Part shown: positions 14,440 through 24,699 of the stretch, piece after piece
Position numbering within the stretch: the stretch's first letter is position 1
Layout of the letters: every line of letters starts with the position of its first letter
Assembly: GCF_965638725.1 (NCBI RefSeq)
Contig: NC_134949.1
Span: 45,102,151-45,166,150, forward strand
DNA from: Aptenodytes patagonicus
Taxonomy: Eukaryota > Chordata > Aves > Sphenisciformes > Spheniscidae
Length of the DNA: 64,000 nucleotides
Direction of reading: 5' to 3'
Made by a program: the position numbers and the translations under genes
The notes under the pieces: generated by a model
The model's database searches: none
What the model was told of the DNA's origin: nothing
Seen by the model: the letters and a program-made list of their open reading frames with translations, nothing else

Positions 14440-14640
14440 CCAGTGAAGGTCCTCAGTGTGTTTGCAATTAAAATGTTTGTGTTTGATATTAATAACGATA
14501 ATCTTTGCCTAAGTCCCGAGCCAAAGCAAACAGGCCCCTGGAATCACAAATCAAAGGGTAATAACTGGGTAAGGACAAGAGGTTTGTGATTTAATCAAGT
14601 CTTTTTCCGGAGGGGCCGCGCACAAAAGTCATCGAAGTTT
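14440..14640. promoter_or_regulatory. Candidate MYF6-MYF5 intergenic enhancer with TCF/LEF-like motifs
   Basis: An AT-richer island of about 200 bp within GC-rich DNA. It carries AATCAAAG (14549-14556) and CTTTG (14513-14517), which fit the TCF/LEF core, and several TAAT/ATTA homeodomain-like cores. The mouse early epaxial Myf5 enhancer lies about 6.6 kb upstream of Myf5 and is controlled by Wnt/TCF and Gli. This block is about 4.2 kb upstream of MYF5. I saw no clear Gli site, so equivalence is only inferred. Confidence 0.3.
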
Positions 14641-14657
14641 TTACACGAATGCAAGTG

Positions 14658-14675
14658 CCCCCCCCCCCCCCCCCC
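14658..14675 (+). repeat. 18-base C homopolymer
   Basis: Uninterrupted C run followed by GC-rich DNA. Its length is likely polymorphic and prone to sequencing error. Confidence 0.95.
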
Positions 14676-14689
14676 GCCGCTCCCTCCTT

Positions 14690-16300
14690 CCCGCTGCAGT
14701 TTATTTAACACGATAGACGCGGGCTGGAGCGCTGCTCCAGGAAAGCCCGTGATAAACACCGGCCTCCCTCGCCTCTACCTGCTCCGCTCCGCCAGGAAGC
14801 CACCTGCTCGCTCCCCGAGGAGAGCAGGGCTGCGGGAGCACCGGCGGCCCGCGGTGAGGGGCGGCCGCCGCAGCGGCGCGGGGGTGCCCGGCCCGGCGCG
14901 GCAGCGCACCGCCGCCCGCCCCAGCTGCCTGCGGGGCCGGGAGCGCCCCGCTGTGCCGGCTGCACACGGGGAAGCGATGGGTGAGGGGAGACGGGGTGTC
15001 TGCAGTGCCGCTGCCTTGTCACCGCTCTCCTCTGAAGCGACGCGACCGAGTGTTTAAAGCCTTGGTTTTTATCGTGCATCTTTATTCTCCTCCGTAACAC
15101 CGCCCGCAACCCGGAGAGGGAGGAGGGCAGCCGGCAGCGGGCTTTATTTTCTGAGGTCGAAGGCAAGGCGGGCAGGCGCCGACGCAGCAGCTATTTCCAC
15201 GGGGAAAACTCCTGCTTGGATCGCTGCTGCCTTGGGGAACCCGCACGATTTTTCCAGAGCTTCCACCTTTCTGTGGAGAATGAGCTGGGGAGTGGGGGGC
15301 AGGGGAGGGAGGAGGTTGAATAATTGAACCATGTGCTCGCTGGGACGTCCCTCCGATAGCAGGAACTAGCAACTTTTCCCAGTCTCAAGGCTGCTAAAAA
15401 CCCCCTCGTGTCCCTTTGATCTCTCTTGGGAGTCCCAGAGTGCCAGCAGAGGCCAATGCCTTCTTCAGCTGTCTTTATACAAATCCCTCTGGCAGGTACT
15501 AATGTGTTTACTTAGGTGCGCACGGTTCCCAGCGCTGGGGGGAACCAAACGTTTCTCACACGGCTGGAAGCGCCCGGCCACAACAGCCCAACTGGGAAAC
15601 AGTTTTGCTGGCGGGGCGGTGCAGGGGAGCCCTCGCCGCCGGCACCGGCACCCACCGGCCGCGGGAGGGGAGAGGCGGGGGGCGAAGGCGGCACGGAGCG
15701 ACGCGGCTGCTGCTCCCCTTGTGTCGGGCGTCGCCGTCCCCGCACGCACCATTAAATAAAATACACCCCTAAATAACGCTCTCGCTGCCGGTCGCTGTCC
15801 CGCACCGGGGCCCGGGCGTTCACCCCGGCGAGGCCGGCGGTCTGCGGGGGCACGGCGCAGTGCTTTGAAGAGGTGCGGGGTGCTCGCTGAGGGCGCTCCG
15901 CAGGGCCGGGGGCGGGCACGACGGGGCGCGCTCAGGTGGGTCCCAAACACCTCTCCCCCCGCCCCCCTCCCGGCCCGGTGACTTATGGTTTCGGTCGGGT
16001 TTTCTTTGTTTAAATAGAAAGGCATGGGGCTTGGAAAAAGATTGCGCGCTCCGCAAGCGGTCCCCACATGGGATTGAATCCCTCCAGAAATAGGTGCGGC
16101 ACGGCAATTGCTGCGGAGCGGAGAGGGTTGGGGTGAGGAACACCATTTAAAGAGGTCCTGACACGTTCACCATTTTCTCCCTGCCCGTCCAAAACAGCAG
16201 ACAGTGCCTGGTGCTCAGGCTGTTCCCGCTTTCCGGACTTGAGCCTCCCGTCTCCTGAAATGCAGCACTATCCGCGCCCCCCCGCGCCCCGTCCTCCCCA
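14690..16300. other. CpG-rich block between MYF6 and MYF5
   Basis: About 1.6 kb of very GC-rich sequence with frequent CG dinucleotides, separate from either gene's promoter. Overlapping open frames occur on both strands with arginine/proline-rich translations, as expected from composition. It may be a CpG island for an unannotated non-coding transcript or a regulatory hub, but no transcript signal was seen. Confidence 0.5.
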
Positions 16301-18660
16301 GCAGCCTCATTAGCCAACCTTGTAGTTTGTGTTTTCTCTCCCCTTTCTTTAGTTCCACTCGCCTACTGCACTTTTGCAAATTTGTTTTGAGATCACTTTA
16401 CCAGAGGAGCCGGGGGCTCTTAAGGGATACTAATTACAGATTTTTTTCTTCCTGAGCGACCGGCTCTTCCATCCTTTCTTCCCCTTCCCCCAAAATATTC
16501 AAGGAAAAAGGAAACAAATTCTCCTAGCTCCTCAAATACTTTTGGGAAAAGACATGTTTCTTAACAACCCCAGCCCCGCTGGATTGGGAGTTAAAGCTGC
16601 GAGCTAAAGCTCTGCACGCCAGGAGAGCGGGACCCGGAGGGTTGGCATTGTGCACCGGGAGGTCCACGGTGCACGCTTGGAGATAAAGCCCCTAACGGCG
16701 AACAGAACTGCTACCGGCACTTTAAAGATGAAGTTTATTTGTGCACAAAGCCTAAATCTGTAAACAGGTCTATTTTAGCCAGCGCAAACGTGGTAAAACA
16801 AATTGTGTCTGTGCACGCCGCAGCCCAGTGAAGAGTTCAAGTTACTGCCGAGCAGAAGCCCTTCTGAGGGACGGTTTCTTAGGAAAACAACAGGGAACTG
16901 CCGTGTTTCAGATGTGGCCCAACTAAACAGCAACCTGCAGCTCGGAGCGGCAGAAACCTGAAATTCTGAGCTTTCCCCTTTCTGTAACTTTACTCCTTTA
17001 TCAACTTTCTGCTTTTCCTACAGTATTCATTTCAAAGGGGGCTCCCCCCGTTTATGGCCCCAAATAAACCGAAGCAGTGCAGATGTAGCCTTCCCCAGCC
17101 TTTGGACAATTATGTATCCGCTCGTAGGAAGAAGGGTGTGTGCTGTGCATGTTTTCTTCAGGAAAAATTTTAGCCTAAGAGTGGAAATCTGCTTTTTTTT
17201 TTTTTTTTTTTTGGGGGGGGGAGGGAACACACACGGACACACACACGACAGGGAGCAGATGGGGTCTATCCAGCCGCAGCCCCTGCCCCGGCCGCAGCTC
17301 CCGACCGCTCTCCGCCTCGCCCGGGCGGATCGCAAGGCTTTCCAGCGGTGTGCGCTTGTGCAAGACACCTCTCTAAGGAGGTGTTCCCTACCCGCCTTGC
17401 TCACTTGAAGAGCGGCTCCTTGAGACAACCGGATCGACATGCCCTCCGCGTTACCTCTTCCTGAAGAAAGGCTAACTGAAGACGCCTTTTTCCTGGGCAC
17501 ACAGACCGGCTCCGTAGCGTTTGAACCGCGGCTGGGTCACTTGCTCTCCGTTTGAGTTTAACCTAGGTCACATAATTTTATTCCCAGGTAGGGAAGGTTT
17601 CCTTTGCCTTCTCATAATATTTTCCTCAACTACAAAAGCCACCTGGATGAAACCAAAGGATTCCTGCGCGTTAGCAAATGCCTGTTAAATGGCTTCATTA
17701 CCACTCTAATGACCCTTGCACCGCTCCGCTCAGCTACTGCTGCGGCTGGAGCTCTGCAAAGCTTTTGTCCCCGACTTGTGTAAAGTTACTTAGGGATTGC
17801 GGGGTTAGACATTTTACACTTCCAGGAGGGGTTTGTTGCACTGGCAGCTGGGACGCATCTGTAACGGTACAAGTTTGCCTGAAAGCAGAAAATTAGCAAG
17901 CCCAAGGCACTGCTCGACTGTTGTGTCTCTAGCAGCACCAGGTCACACGAGTAGGAGAAAGAATGGGAAGGGGATTTGTCTCGGAGCAAATACGTACACT
18001 TTTCTTTCGTGAGTACCTTTCCCTGCCACCCGATCCGACAGCACTAAAATCTGGGCTTCCCCCCTCCTCGTCTCTCCTGGCCACACGAAGCTGTGCATTT
18101 TTGTCCTCTAGTTTGTAAATTTAAACGGTTGGTGCCACAGCTTTAATTACAGGACAAAGCTCTCCCCAAGATAAACGAACGAATCTTAGGTCTGAAAAGA
18201 GGGATAAATTGTTTCAGGTTAGACCTGGACCACGGGCTGTGGGGAGTGAAGATACGCAAGTAGACACTGTAGGTGCTAGGGGGTGTGTGTGTGTGTGTCT
18301 ACGTTAATTCCCCCCCGGGGAAAGCCAGCGTCCCTCCCGCTGCAGCGTGCGATGGAGATGGGAACGTAGGGACGAGGAACGGCTCTGCAGGAAATGTCAG
18401 CGGTTCGCGAGCGTCCACTGCCCCTCTTTCTCTTGCCATACCACAACTGCAAATTCCCAGACTTGGTTTAAACTTCGGAGAGGTCGCAACCGGTTCTTGG
18501 GAGGTCGTGCATTAGAGAAGTGCCCAGCTCACCGCTCTCCAAAGGAGCGGTGCGGAGCAAATTGTCTCCTGGAGGCTGGAGGGGGCTTGCCCAGACAGCC
18601 CCCGGCAGGGGATGTGGTGGGATATGCTAATAAAGACTGGCCGCCGCGGACCAGCCTCCC
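16301..18660. other. MYF5: MYF5 upstream region, no gene
   Basis: Mixed-composition DNA leading to the MYF5 promoter. Several AT-rich patches (16330-16560, 16700-16810, 17540-17700) interrupt GC-rich DNA, which is the look of conserved regulatory DNA rather than repeats. No exon is supported. Confidence 0.45.
17193..17221 (+). repeat. T20-G9 composite homopolymer
   Basis: Twenty T then nine G, followed by a short CA-rich run (ACACACGGACACACACAC). Such a junction can form unusual structures and is error-prone in assemblies. Confidence 0.95.
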
Positions 18661-18670
18661 TTTACATGTA

Positions 18671-18678
18671 TATATAAG
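18671..18678 (+). promoter_or_regulatory. MYF5: MYF5 TATA box
   Basis: TATATAAG lies 139 bp upstream of the ATG, giving a start site near 18700. The leader of about 110 bases contains no ATG. Confidence 0.85.
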
Positions 18679-18809
18679 GGCCCCCCGCATCAGCCGAAGG
18701 ACACTTCGTCTCAGGTCGCTAATTACTGAGGAAATTGCCCCAGCGCGCTGCAGAGCGCCTCGCCGAGAGCCGGTGGCTGCCGCCCCACACTGACGCCTCC
18801 GCTGCAGGG

Positions 18810-20244
18810 ATGGAGGTGATGGACAGCTGCCAGTTCTCCCCCTCCGAGCTCTTCTATGACAGCTCCTGCCTCTCCTCCCCGGAGGGCGAGTTCCCCGAGG
18901 ATTTCGAGCCCAGGGACCTGCCTCCCTTCGGCGCCCACGAGCCCCCCGAGCCCGCCTGCTCCGAGGAAGAGGAGCATGTCCGAGCTCCCACTGGCCACCA
19001 CCAGGCCGGCCACTGCCTCATGTGGGCTTGCAAAGCCTGCAAGAGAAAATCCACCACAATGGACCGGCGGAAGGCGGCCACCATGAGGGAGAGGAGGAGG
19101 CTGAAGAAAGTGAACCAGGCGTTTGAGACCCTGAAGAGATGCACCACTGCCAACCCCAACCAAAGACTCCCCAAAGTAGAGATCCTGAGAAACGCCATCA
19201 GATACATCGAAAGCCTCCAGGAGCTCTTGAGGGAACAAGTAGAAAACTACTATCACCTGCCGGGACAGAGCTGCTCCGAACCGACCAGCCCCACTTCCAG
19301 CTGCTCCGATGGGATGGTAAGAGAGGGGCAGGAGCGATGGGGCTGTGGGGACCCCAGGAAGGCCCGCGGGCAGGTCCCTCTCGGCCCAGCGTCGTGGGAC
19401 CTGTCCCGTGGGTGTGAGACGGGCCGAATGCAGCCGGACATCAGGAAAAGGCGGACGGTTTGGGTTAAAACAGGCCCCTTCTCAGATTTAACGCTGAGCA
19501 TGCACATGGGCTTTCCGGGAATGCATGGGGGGACGGTAACGCTGCCAGAGGGCACCCAGCAAGCTCCCCAGCCCCCGAGGGCTCGTCTTCCCCTCCCCGC
19601 CCAGCCTAGCGCGGCGCAGCAGAGGGGTGAGGCGTGGGGCGGGGGGAGAAGGGGAAGGCGCTGCCCAGTGGCAGCCTGGCCGGGGAGCTGCTGCCCCACT
19701 CCCCCGCGGGCGCCGGAGCACCCTCCCCACCGGCCTTTAAGGCGCTTTCCCTCCGGGGAAGCGTCCCACTGGCCCCCGGGGGGGCGGCGGCGACCGGGCC
19801 GGCAACTCGCCCCTCGCTGTCTTGCAGGCCGACTGCGGCAGCCCCGTCTGGTCGGCGAGAGGCAGCAGCTTCGACGCCGTCTACTGCTCCGAGATGGCTC
19901 ACGGTAAGCCCGACCCGCCGGCAGCCGCGGGCGCGGTGGGTGGAGGCGGGGTCCGGGGGGGCCGGCCCGCTCCCCTCGGCACTTGGGGAGGGCAGCGCGG
20001 GACCTCGCTGTAACGCGCTGCCATATCCCTCCCCCCCACCCCGGCCGCAGGGTATGCCGCCGAGCAGAGCAGCGCCCTGTCCAGCCTGGACTGCCTCTCC
20101 AGCATCGTGGACCGCCTCTCCCCGGCGGAGGAGCAGGGGCTGCCCCTCCGCGACGCCGACTCCCTCTCGCCCAGCGCCAGCATCGACTCGGGGCCGGGAA
20201 CGCCCGGGACGCCGCCGCCCCGACGGACCTACCAGGCGTTATGA
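18810..20244 (+). CDS. MYF5: MYF5, myogenic bHLH transcription factor, complete
   Basis: Nuclear bHLH activator, usually the first myogenic factor expressed in somites. It dimerises with E proteins on CANNTG. Coding exons are 18810-19316, 19828-19903 and 20051-20244 with GT/AG introns. They total 258 codons plus TGA, close to human (255). The N-terminus reads [21 protein letters not shown] His/Cys segment at about 64-80 ([13 protein letters not shown]) precedes the basic region (83-97, [12 protein letters not shown], Ala-Thr present) and helix-loop-helix to about 135. Exon 3 has the C-terminal helix [14 protein letters not shown] (205-218). The open frame extends upstream only from a TTG; the ATG at 18810 is the first in the leader, with G at -3 and +4. 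The C-terminus after about residue 219 is proline- and acid-rich and is the least conserved part of the family. Confidence 0.98.
19317..19827 (+). other. MYF5: MYF5 intron 1
   Basis: 511 bp, phase 0, donor GTAAGA and acceptor TCTTGCAG. It is GC-rich. A frame stays open across the exon 1/intron 1 border, but that is read-through of GC-rich DNA and not coding. Confidence 0.95.
19904..20050 (+). other. MYF5: MYF5 intron 2
   Basis: 147 bp, phase 1, donor GTAAGC and acceptor GGCCGCAG. It is very short and GC-rich. Confidence 0.95.
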
Positions 20245-20545
20245 GGGGCCCGGGGGGGCCGGCACCCCGCGCCTGCCGCCGCCTCCGGGGCCGCTGCCCT
20301 CTCCCCGGGGCCGCTGCCCTCCCCCCGGGGCCGTCCCCCTCGCCCAGCCGCGTCCAGCAAACGCTTCTCGGGCGAGAGGGGCAGCCCCAGCGCCGCTTGG
20401 CCCGCCGCCTCCCTCCGGGGCTGGGGGCGAAGCGCCCCGCCGGGCCCCGGCCCGGGCTCCCCCCGGGGCAGACAGACCCTGGGGCTCGGGACACACGCGC
20501 TACCCTGGAAACCCCGCTGCAAATAAAACGTGCTGTTAAGAGAGC
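20245..20545 (+). other. MYF5: MYF5 3' untranslated region with 20-bp tandem repeat
   Basis: About 300 bp and extremely GC-rich. Three adjacent 20-bp units built on CCGGGGCCG start at 20281, 20301 and 20321. Confidence 0.8.
20522..20527 (+). terminator. MYF5: MYF5 poly(A) signal
   Basis: AATAAA 277 bp after the stop. CTGTTAAG and CTGTCTGG follow within 25 bases. It is the first canonical signal after the gene. Confidence 0.8.
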
Positions 20546-23500
20546 TGTCTGGCCTGCTGGTTCTTTAAGTGCATTCCCTGGTACCGGGGAGGGCAGCGAG
20601 ACCCGGCTGCGGGGTACCCGCCAGCATCCGTGTTCGGCCCCAGCCCAGACTCGGTCACCCCCGGCTCCTGCCTGCATGGGGACCTGCCTCGTCACGGCGG
20701 TCCTGGGCCGGGAGATGGAGCGTCTTGCCGGGCTGGGGCCTGGGGGCTTGTTTCTCCCATCACTGGCGGGTATTATTCTGAGACGGCTGATGGAGGAACA
20801 AAAACGTGGAGGGTCAAATTCTCCCTCCACTCCTGTGCTGCTATGGGCAGAATTTCCTTTATTTTCTGCAAGAGTAAAAGTAATATTTCATAGTTGTCTT
20901 CCTTTTTTTTTTCTTTTCTCCACACCTCCCCCGCCCCCAGCAAAGCCCTTGTTTCTTTCCCTGGGTATGAAGACTGAAGACGTATTCCAGGATTTGGCCC
21001 TAAGATTGCACGGTGACTCTCCTCTGTAAAACAACTGTATGATCTAGCTCTGATACTCGGTCGGGGAATTTTACTCTCAGCCACTCTCAGTGCTCTGGCA
21101 GAGATAAATTTAGTAAAGTTTGCAAGAACGAACCACAAATATCTCTTTCACAATCCACAAGGTACTTTTCACAGTATTCAGAAGGCAATATAGATCTATT
21201 TGCTCCTAACGACTTCGGTCCCACCAGCCAGGATGAAAATTCATTACTCTTTTTACAGGGGTTTAGAAACAGCCAGATCAAGTCTTCATGAGTTTCAGAG
21301 TTAACAAGTATTTCCTTCCAGGCACTAAATCTAAGTCTTTCTACCATGAAAAATTTCCAGCCCTTTGCACTGCTCTAGTTGTAATCCAAAACTTTTCGAG
21401 CCCCCCCAAAAAGACAGAGATGAAATGGGGAGATGGGCTCCTTCAGTGCATCCAGAAATGTCTGCTATGATAACACTCTGAGTGGGAAGGGATATACACC
21501 TCACTAGTGTGGGATAAGGACTTATTTGCCATTTGTGTTTATGTCATTAGCACTGGGGGGCCAAGGGGCCTGGAAGTGGTATTTCACCTCTGATAAATCT
21601 TTCACTAGAACCCAGCCCAGCTTAGTCATGGCACCAAAAGTTACCACCTGACTGCTCCCTGGCAGCATCTCTGAACTGAGGATGAAGGAAGCCTAGCTTA
21701 GGGATGGCCCTGTCCTCGCAGCACACCGAGGGGCTGTGTCCCCCCAAAAGGGCTGCAGAGAAAGGGAGGTGGCACCTACCTGCCTGAGCCGCTCAGCTGG
21801 GCAGCAGGCAGCTGTGCTTCTGACACAGGGCAAGGCCAGCCTGCCCCCTCCTGCGCGGCTCCCTTCAAAATCACTTTCTGCCCTTGCTGTGTAACCTTGA
21901 GGTAAGTGTTTTCTTTCCCGCAGAGTAATTCAGGAGGAGCTTTTTCCAGAATGGGCTTTCTGTATATATAGATAGGTTCCAAGTAGTCATAGAGTAGAAA
22001 AAGTGGTTTGAAAACCCTGGATTGAGATCATGCAGAGGTACAAACAAGGTATTCGCACACTCTTGTCATTACAGATGCTTTAGGAGTATGCAAGTGCCTT
22101 AACTTAACACAGCCTTTCTTGGTTACGGGCAATCACTTCCTGAGCCTTCTGTTCATAGAAATCCTTACGCAAGACTCTGAACGTCACTGGTTTTATTCAT
22201 GATTTCTCACACATTGCTGCAGTGCTGCAGTGCTCACTCCTCTCAACCAAAATACCGTCCCAAGGATACTGCTTATGGCCAGGATCTAATACAGTGCAGA
22301 TCATTTTAAATGATGGTTTAAAATGACCTAAGTTGGAGAACTTTCAGCATTTCATTCTGCACTGTGCTGACCTTGGCAAGCGATCGCCTGTGAAGTATGC
22401 AGAGTAACACTAGCAAATCACATGTTGGTAATGTACACCTCTCTTTGGCTGGCAGACATTTTAAGAGTTGCAAAAAGGTCAATACTTCTGAGAAGTAGCT
22501 TTTCGGAGAGTGAGGAGAAGTATCCCGTCTGTGGGATGTTTGTCCACAGCCTCCTCAGTCCTACTAGACTAGATTACAACCTGAGGGTTTTGTTATACAC
22601 ACCAAGAAAACAAGCTCTTAATTACAGGACATCTATAAACAAAGCTCCTGTGAGCCACACTGTGCTGTAATCCTCGGAAGGAGTGGAAGTTAGCACTGTG
22701 AAACCACCTTTAGCCCACGAATTGGGAAGAACAAGGTGTAAAAGGCTGCTGTTTTGGGAGATACACTATCAGATTTTGCATATTCAGTAATAATAATAAG
22801 TGTAACTGAAAAGAAAGATTTGTATTCTATGTGAATCACGTTCATTTAAGGAAGGCTGTGCCCACAAATACACGAGAAGATGATAGTCTAGACAACCTGA
22901 GCTCCACCTCTCTCAACTCCTACTACCTGGCTGAGTGCTGCAGGCTCTCTAATGGCATGCAGTGATCTCGCAGGCAGGCAGGCAGGTGGAGGGATGCCTC
23001 ATGGTGTCAGAATAACAACACAGAAGCTGCAAGTTTTCTGACTATCACTCACTGCAATGAAAAGCATAATTCTGTGCAATTTTAAAAACAAAATTAATTT
23101 TTTATTTTAATTTCACCTCTGAAAATCATGCTTTCTTGGCTTATATTCTGACCGAGGGAGGCAGCCGTGCTTTTTGTGTGTGTGTGTGAAGGTCTTCTTG
23201 TATCTTTTATCTTTTGTTAAGAAACCAAACGGAGATCTTCAGTGAAATACATATTTTAATCTCAGATCAAAAGGCCCACTGTACATTACAAAACTGACAT
23301 AGGAACTTAGCAAAGATCTCTTAAATGCAACATCAGGACAAAAGTCCTGCTTGCTCTATGTTTGTATTTCTGAGCTGCTTGTGTGGAAAACCACTCATTT
23401 TCTCTGTAGGAAAAGATCAACCTCTTTCTTCTCCTGTGGTAAGGCTTAAAAGCGATAAACTTTTAGTAATTAGTTCTTGGAGGATGAAGGGGTCTTAATT

Positions 23501-24040
23501 CATACTGTTTGTCAAAATATGTCTAGGAACACCCCAAATTCATGGCTGCATTTTGGGGGAAATTCAGCATCTTTGCCTTCCCAGCTCAGCCTGTTTGTCA
23601 GGAGCAGTCAGACTTACCCACAGCAGGCAGCCGACTTCTCCCCACCCCAGACCTGCTCCCTCCCCTCCTCCTCCTCCTCTGCAGAGCTCTTGACTCGCTC
23701 ATCACTTCTCCTTACTCCTCTCAGCCGGACCTTGGGGTCCCGCAGGAGGACCCGCAGCTGGCCAGCTGATGACTGCTGACCTTTGGCAGGCTCTGCACGG
23801 GGTATCAGCCTTACAGCTGGCCACAACTGCCTTCCTGGCAACTAAAGACCTAATGAGCTTGGCCAGCTGGAGACTGGGCTGGGATCCTGCTGGCTAATTT
23901 GACCCTGTGTGAGGGATGGAGGAGTTCACCCCCAAATGTGGAGGGGGGCAAGCAGCGCATCTGTCCACGTGCTGCCCTGGGGCACCAGGGCCAGGCTCCT
24001 CCTGCAGCCAACTGGATTAGTGGAATGAGTGAAAAAGAGA
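20546..24040. other. Intergenic DNA downstream of MYF5
   Basis: No convincing gene. GC content falls back to background after about 20800. There is a CTC-triplet run near 23667-23681 and a GGCA repeat near 22971-22984. Open frames are short and domain-free. Confidence 0.5.
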
Positions 24041-24044
24041 CTGC

Positions 24045-24629
24045 AGAGCTGTTTTTCTTGTGCTTTATTTCAGTTTTCGGTTGAGTATTAGCTTAGGCTT
24101 CGCTAGCGGCCTTCTTTGCCCTCACTACATCTCATGCTGTTCTCTCCATTCAGTCCAAGAGATAAACCCATCCACCAGACCAGGGCTGGCCTGAGGGAGT
24201 TACTCCCCTTCCCAAACACAGTGTGATACATTTTCTCTTCATTCGGCAGGTGCTCCGCTTGCCTTCCTGCAGGAGGTTATGCATCCCGGATGCTGACGGA
24301 CCTCATGCCAAACCCACTGTACTGCAGAGTCCAGCTACTTTCTCAGGGGTCTTCTGCTTTCTGCTCCCCAGACCAGCCGATACGCACCATCCAGTCCTGG
24401 AGTCTGGTTTCGATTTGAGCCTTAGTAACATTTATGGACTGCCTGGCAATCTGCTGGAAGATGTTGGTGGCTATGATGCCAAAGGCGTTGCTCAGCTGTG
24501 CTTGAAGGAGGTGATAGTGGGCATGATATCTGAGGGTCAGCAAGTCCAGTGAGAGATCAGAAAAGTAGTTCAGTGTCTGAATTGAATCAAGTGCATTTGA
24601 ATCTGATATTCTCTGAGAGGCCTTCAAAG
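24045..24629 (-). CDS. Unidentified candidate terminal exon (open frame, acceptor and poly(A) signal)
   Basis: I do not recognise this protein. On the minus strand a frame of about 95 codons runs from a possible acceptor to TGA at 24343-24345. The possible acceptor AG is at 24630-24631, preceded by a T/C-rich tract. An AATAAA (complement at 24064-24069) follows about 275 bases after the TGA. Third positions favour C and G (ATC, GCC, ACC, AAC, TTC, CAG), unlike the AT-rich surroundings. The product would be rich in L, Q, A and I and look helical (for example LLTLRYHAHYHLLQAQLSNA), with one NVT glycosylation sequon. The frame stays open upstream of the acceptor for about 50 more bases. It may be a real last exon of an unannotated gene or a fragment of a retrocopy. 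No partner exon was found. Confidence 0.35.
24064..24069 (-). terminator. Possible poly(A) signal of the unidentified exon
   Basis: TTTATT on the given strand reads AATAAA on the minus strand, about 275 bases after the TGA of the open frame. Chance AATAAA motifs are common, so this only supports the exon in combination. Confidence 0.35.
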
Positions 24630-24699
24630 CTGGAGTAGCAGCAGAGGAAAAAAAGTGTGGGTTTTCTCTTTATTTCTCTGATCTTCTTCTATGAATACA

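Noticed and set aside
15465-16067. 200-codon minus-strand frame in the intergenic CpG-rich block
   Set aside because: Low-complexity Arg/Ala/Pro translation with overlapping open frames on the other strand. No domain, promoter or splice support.
18735-18809. 25-codon N-terminal extension of MYF5
   Set aside because: It begins at TTG, not ATG, and the family N-terminus [11 protein letters not shown] starts at 18810. The extension is leader sequence.
19253-20830. 525-codon minus-strand open frame over MYF5
   Set aside because: Arg/Pro/Gly-rich translation antisense to MYF5 exons and introns. The openness follows from high GC content, and there is no domain.
24223-24552. 109-codon plus-strand frame antisense to the unidentified exon
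   Set aside because: Third-position bias fits the minus-strand frame better; this is its shadow.
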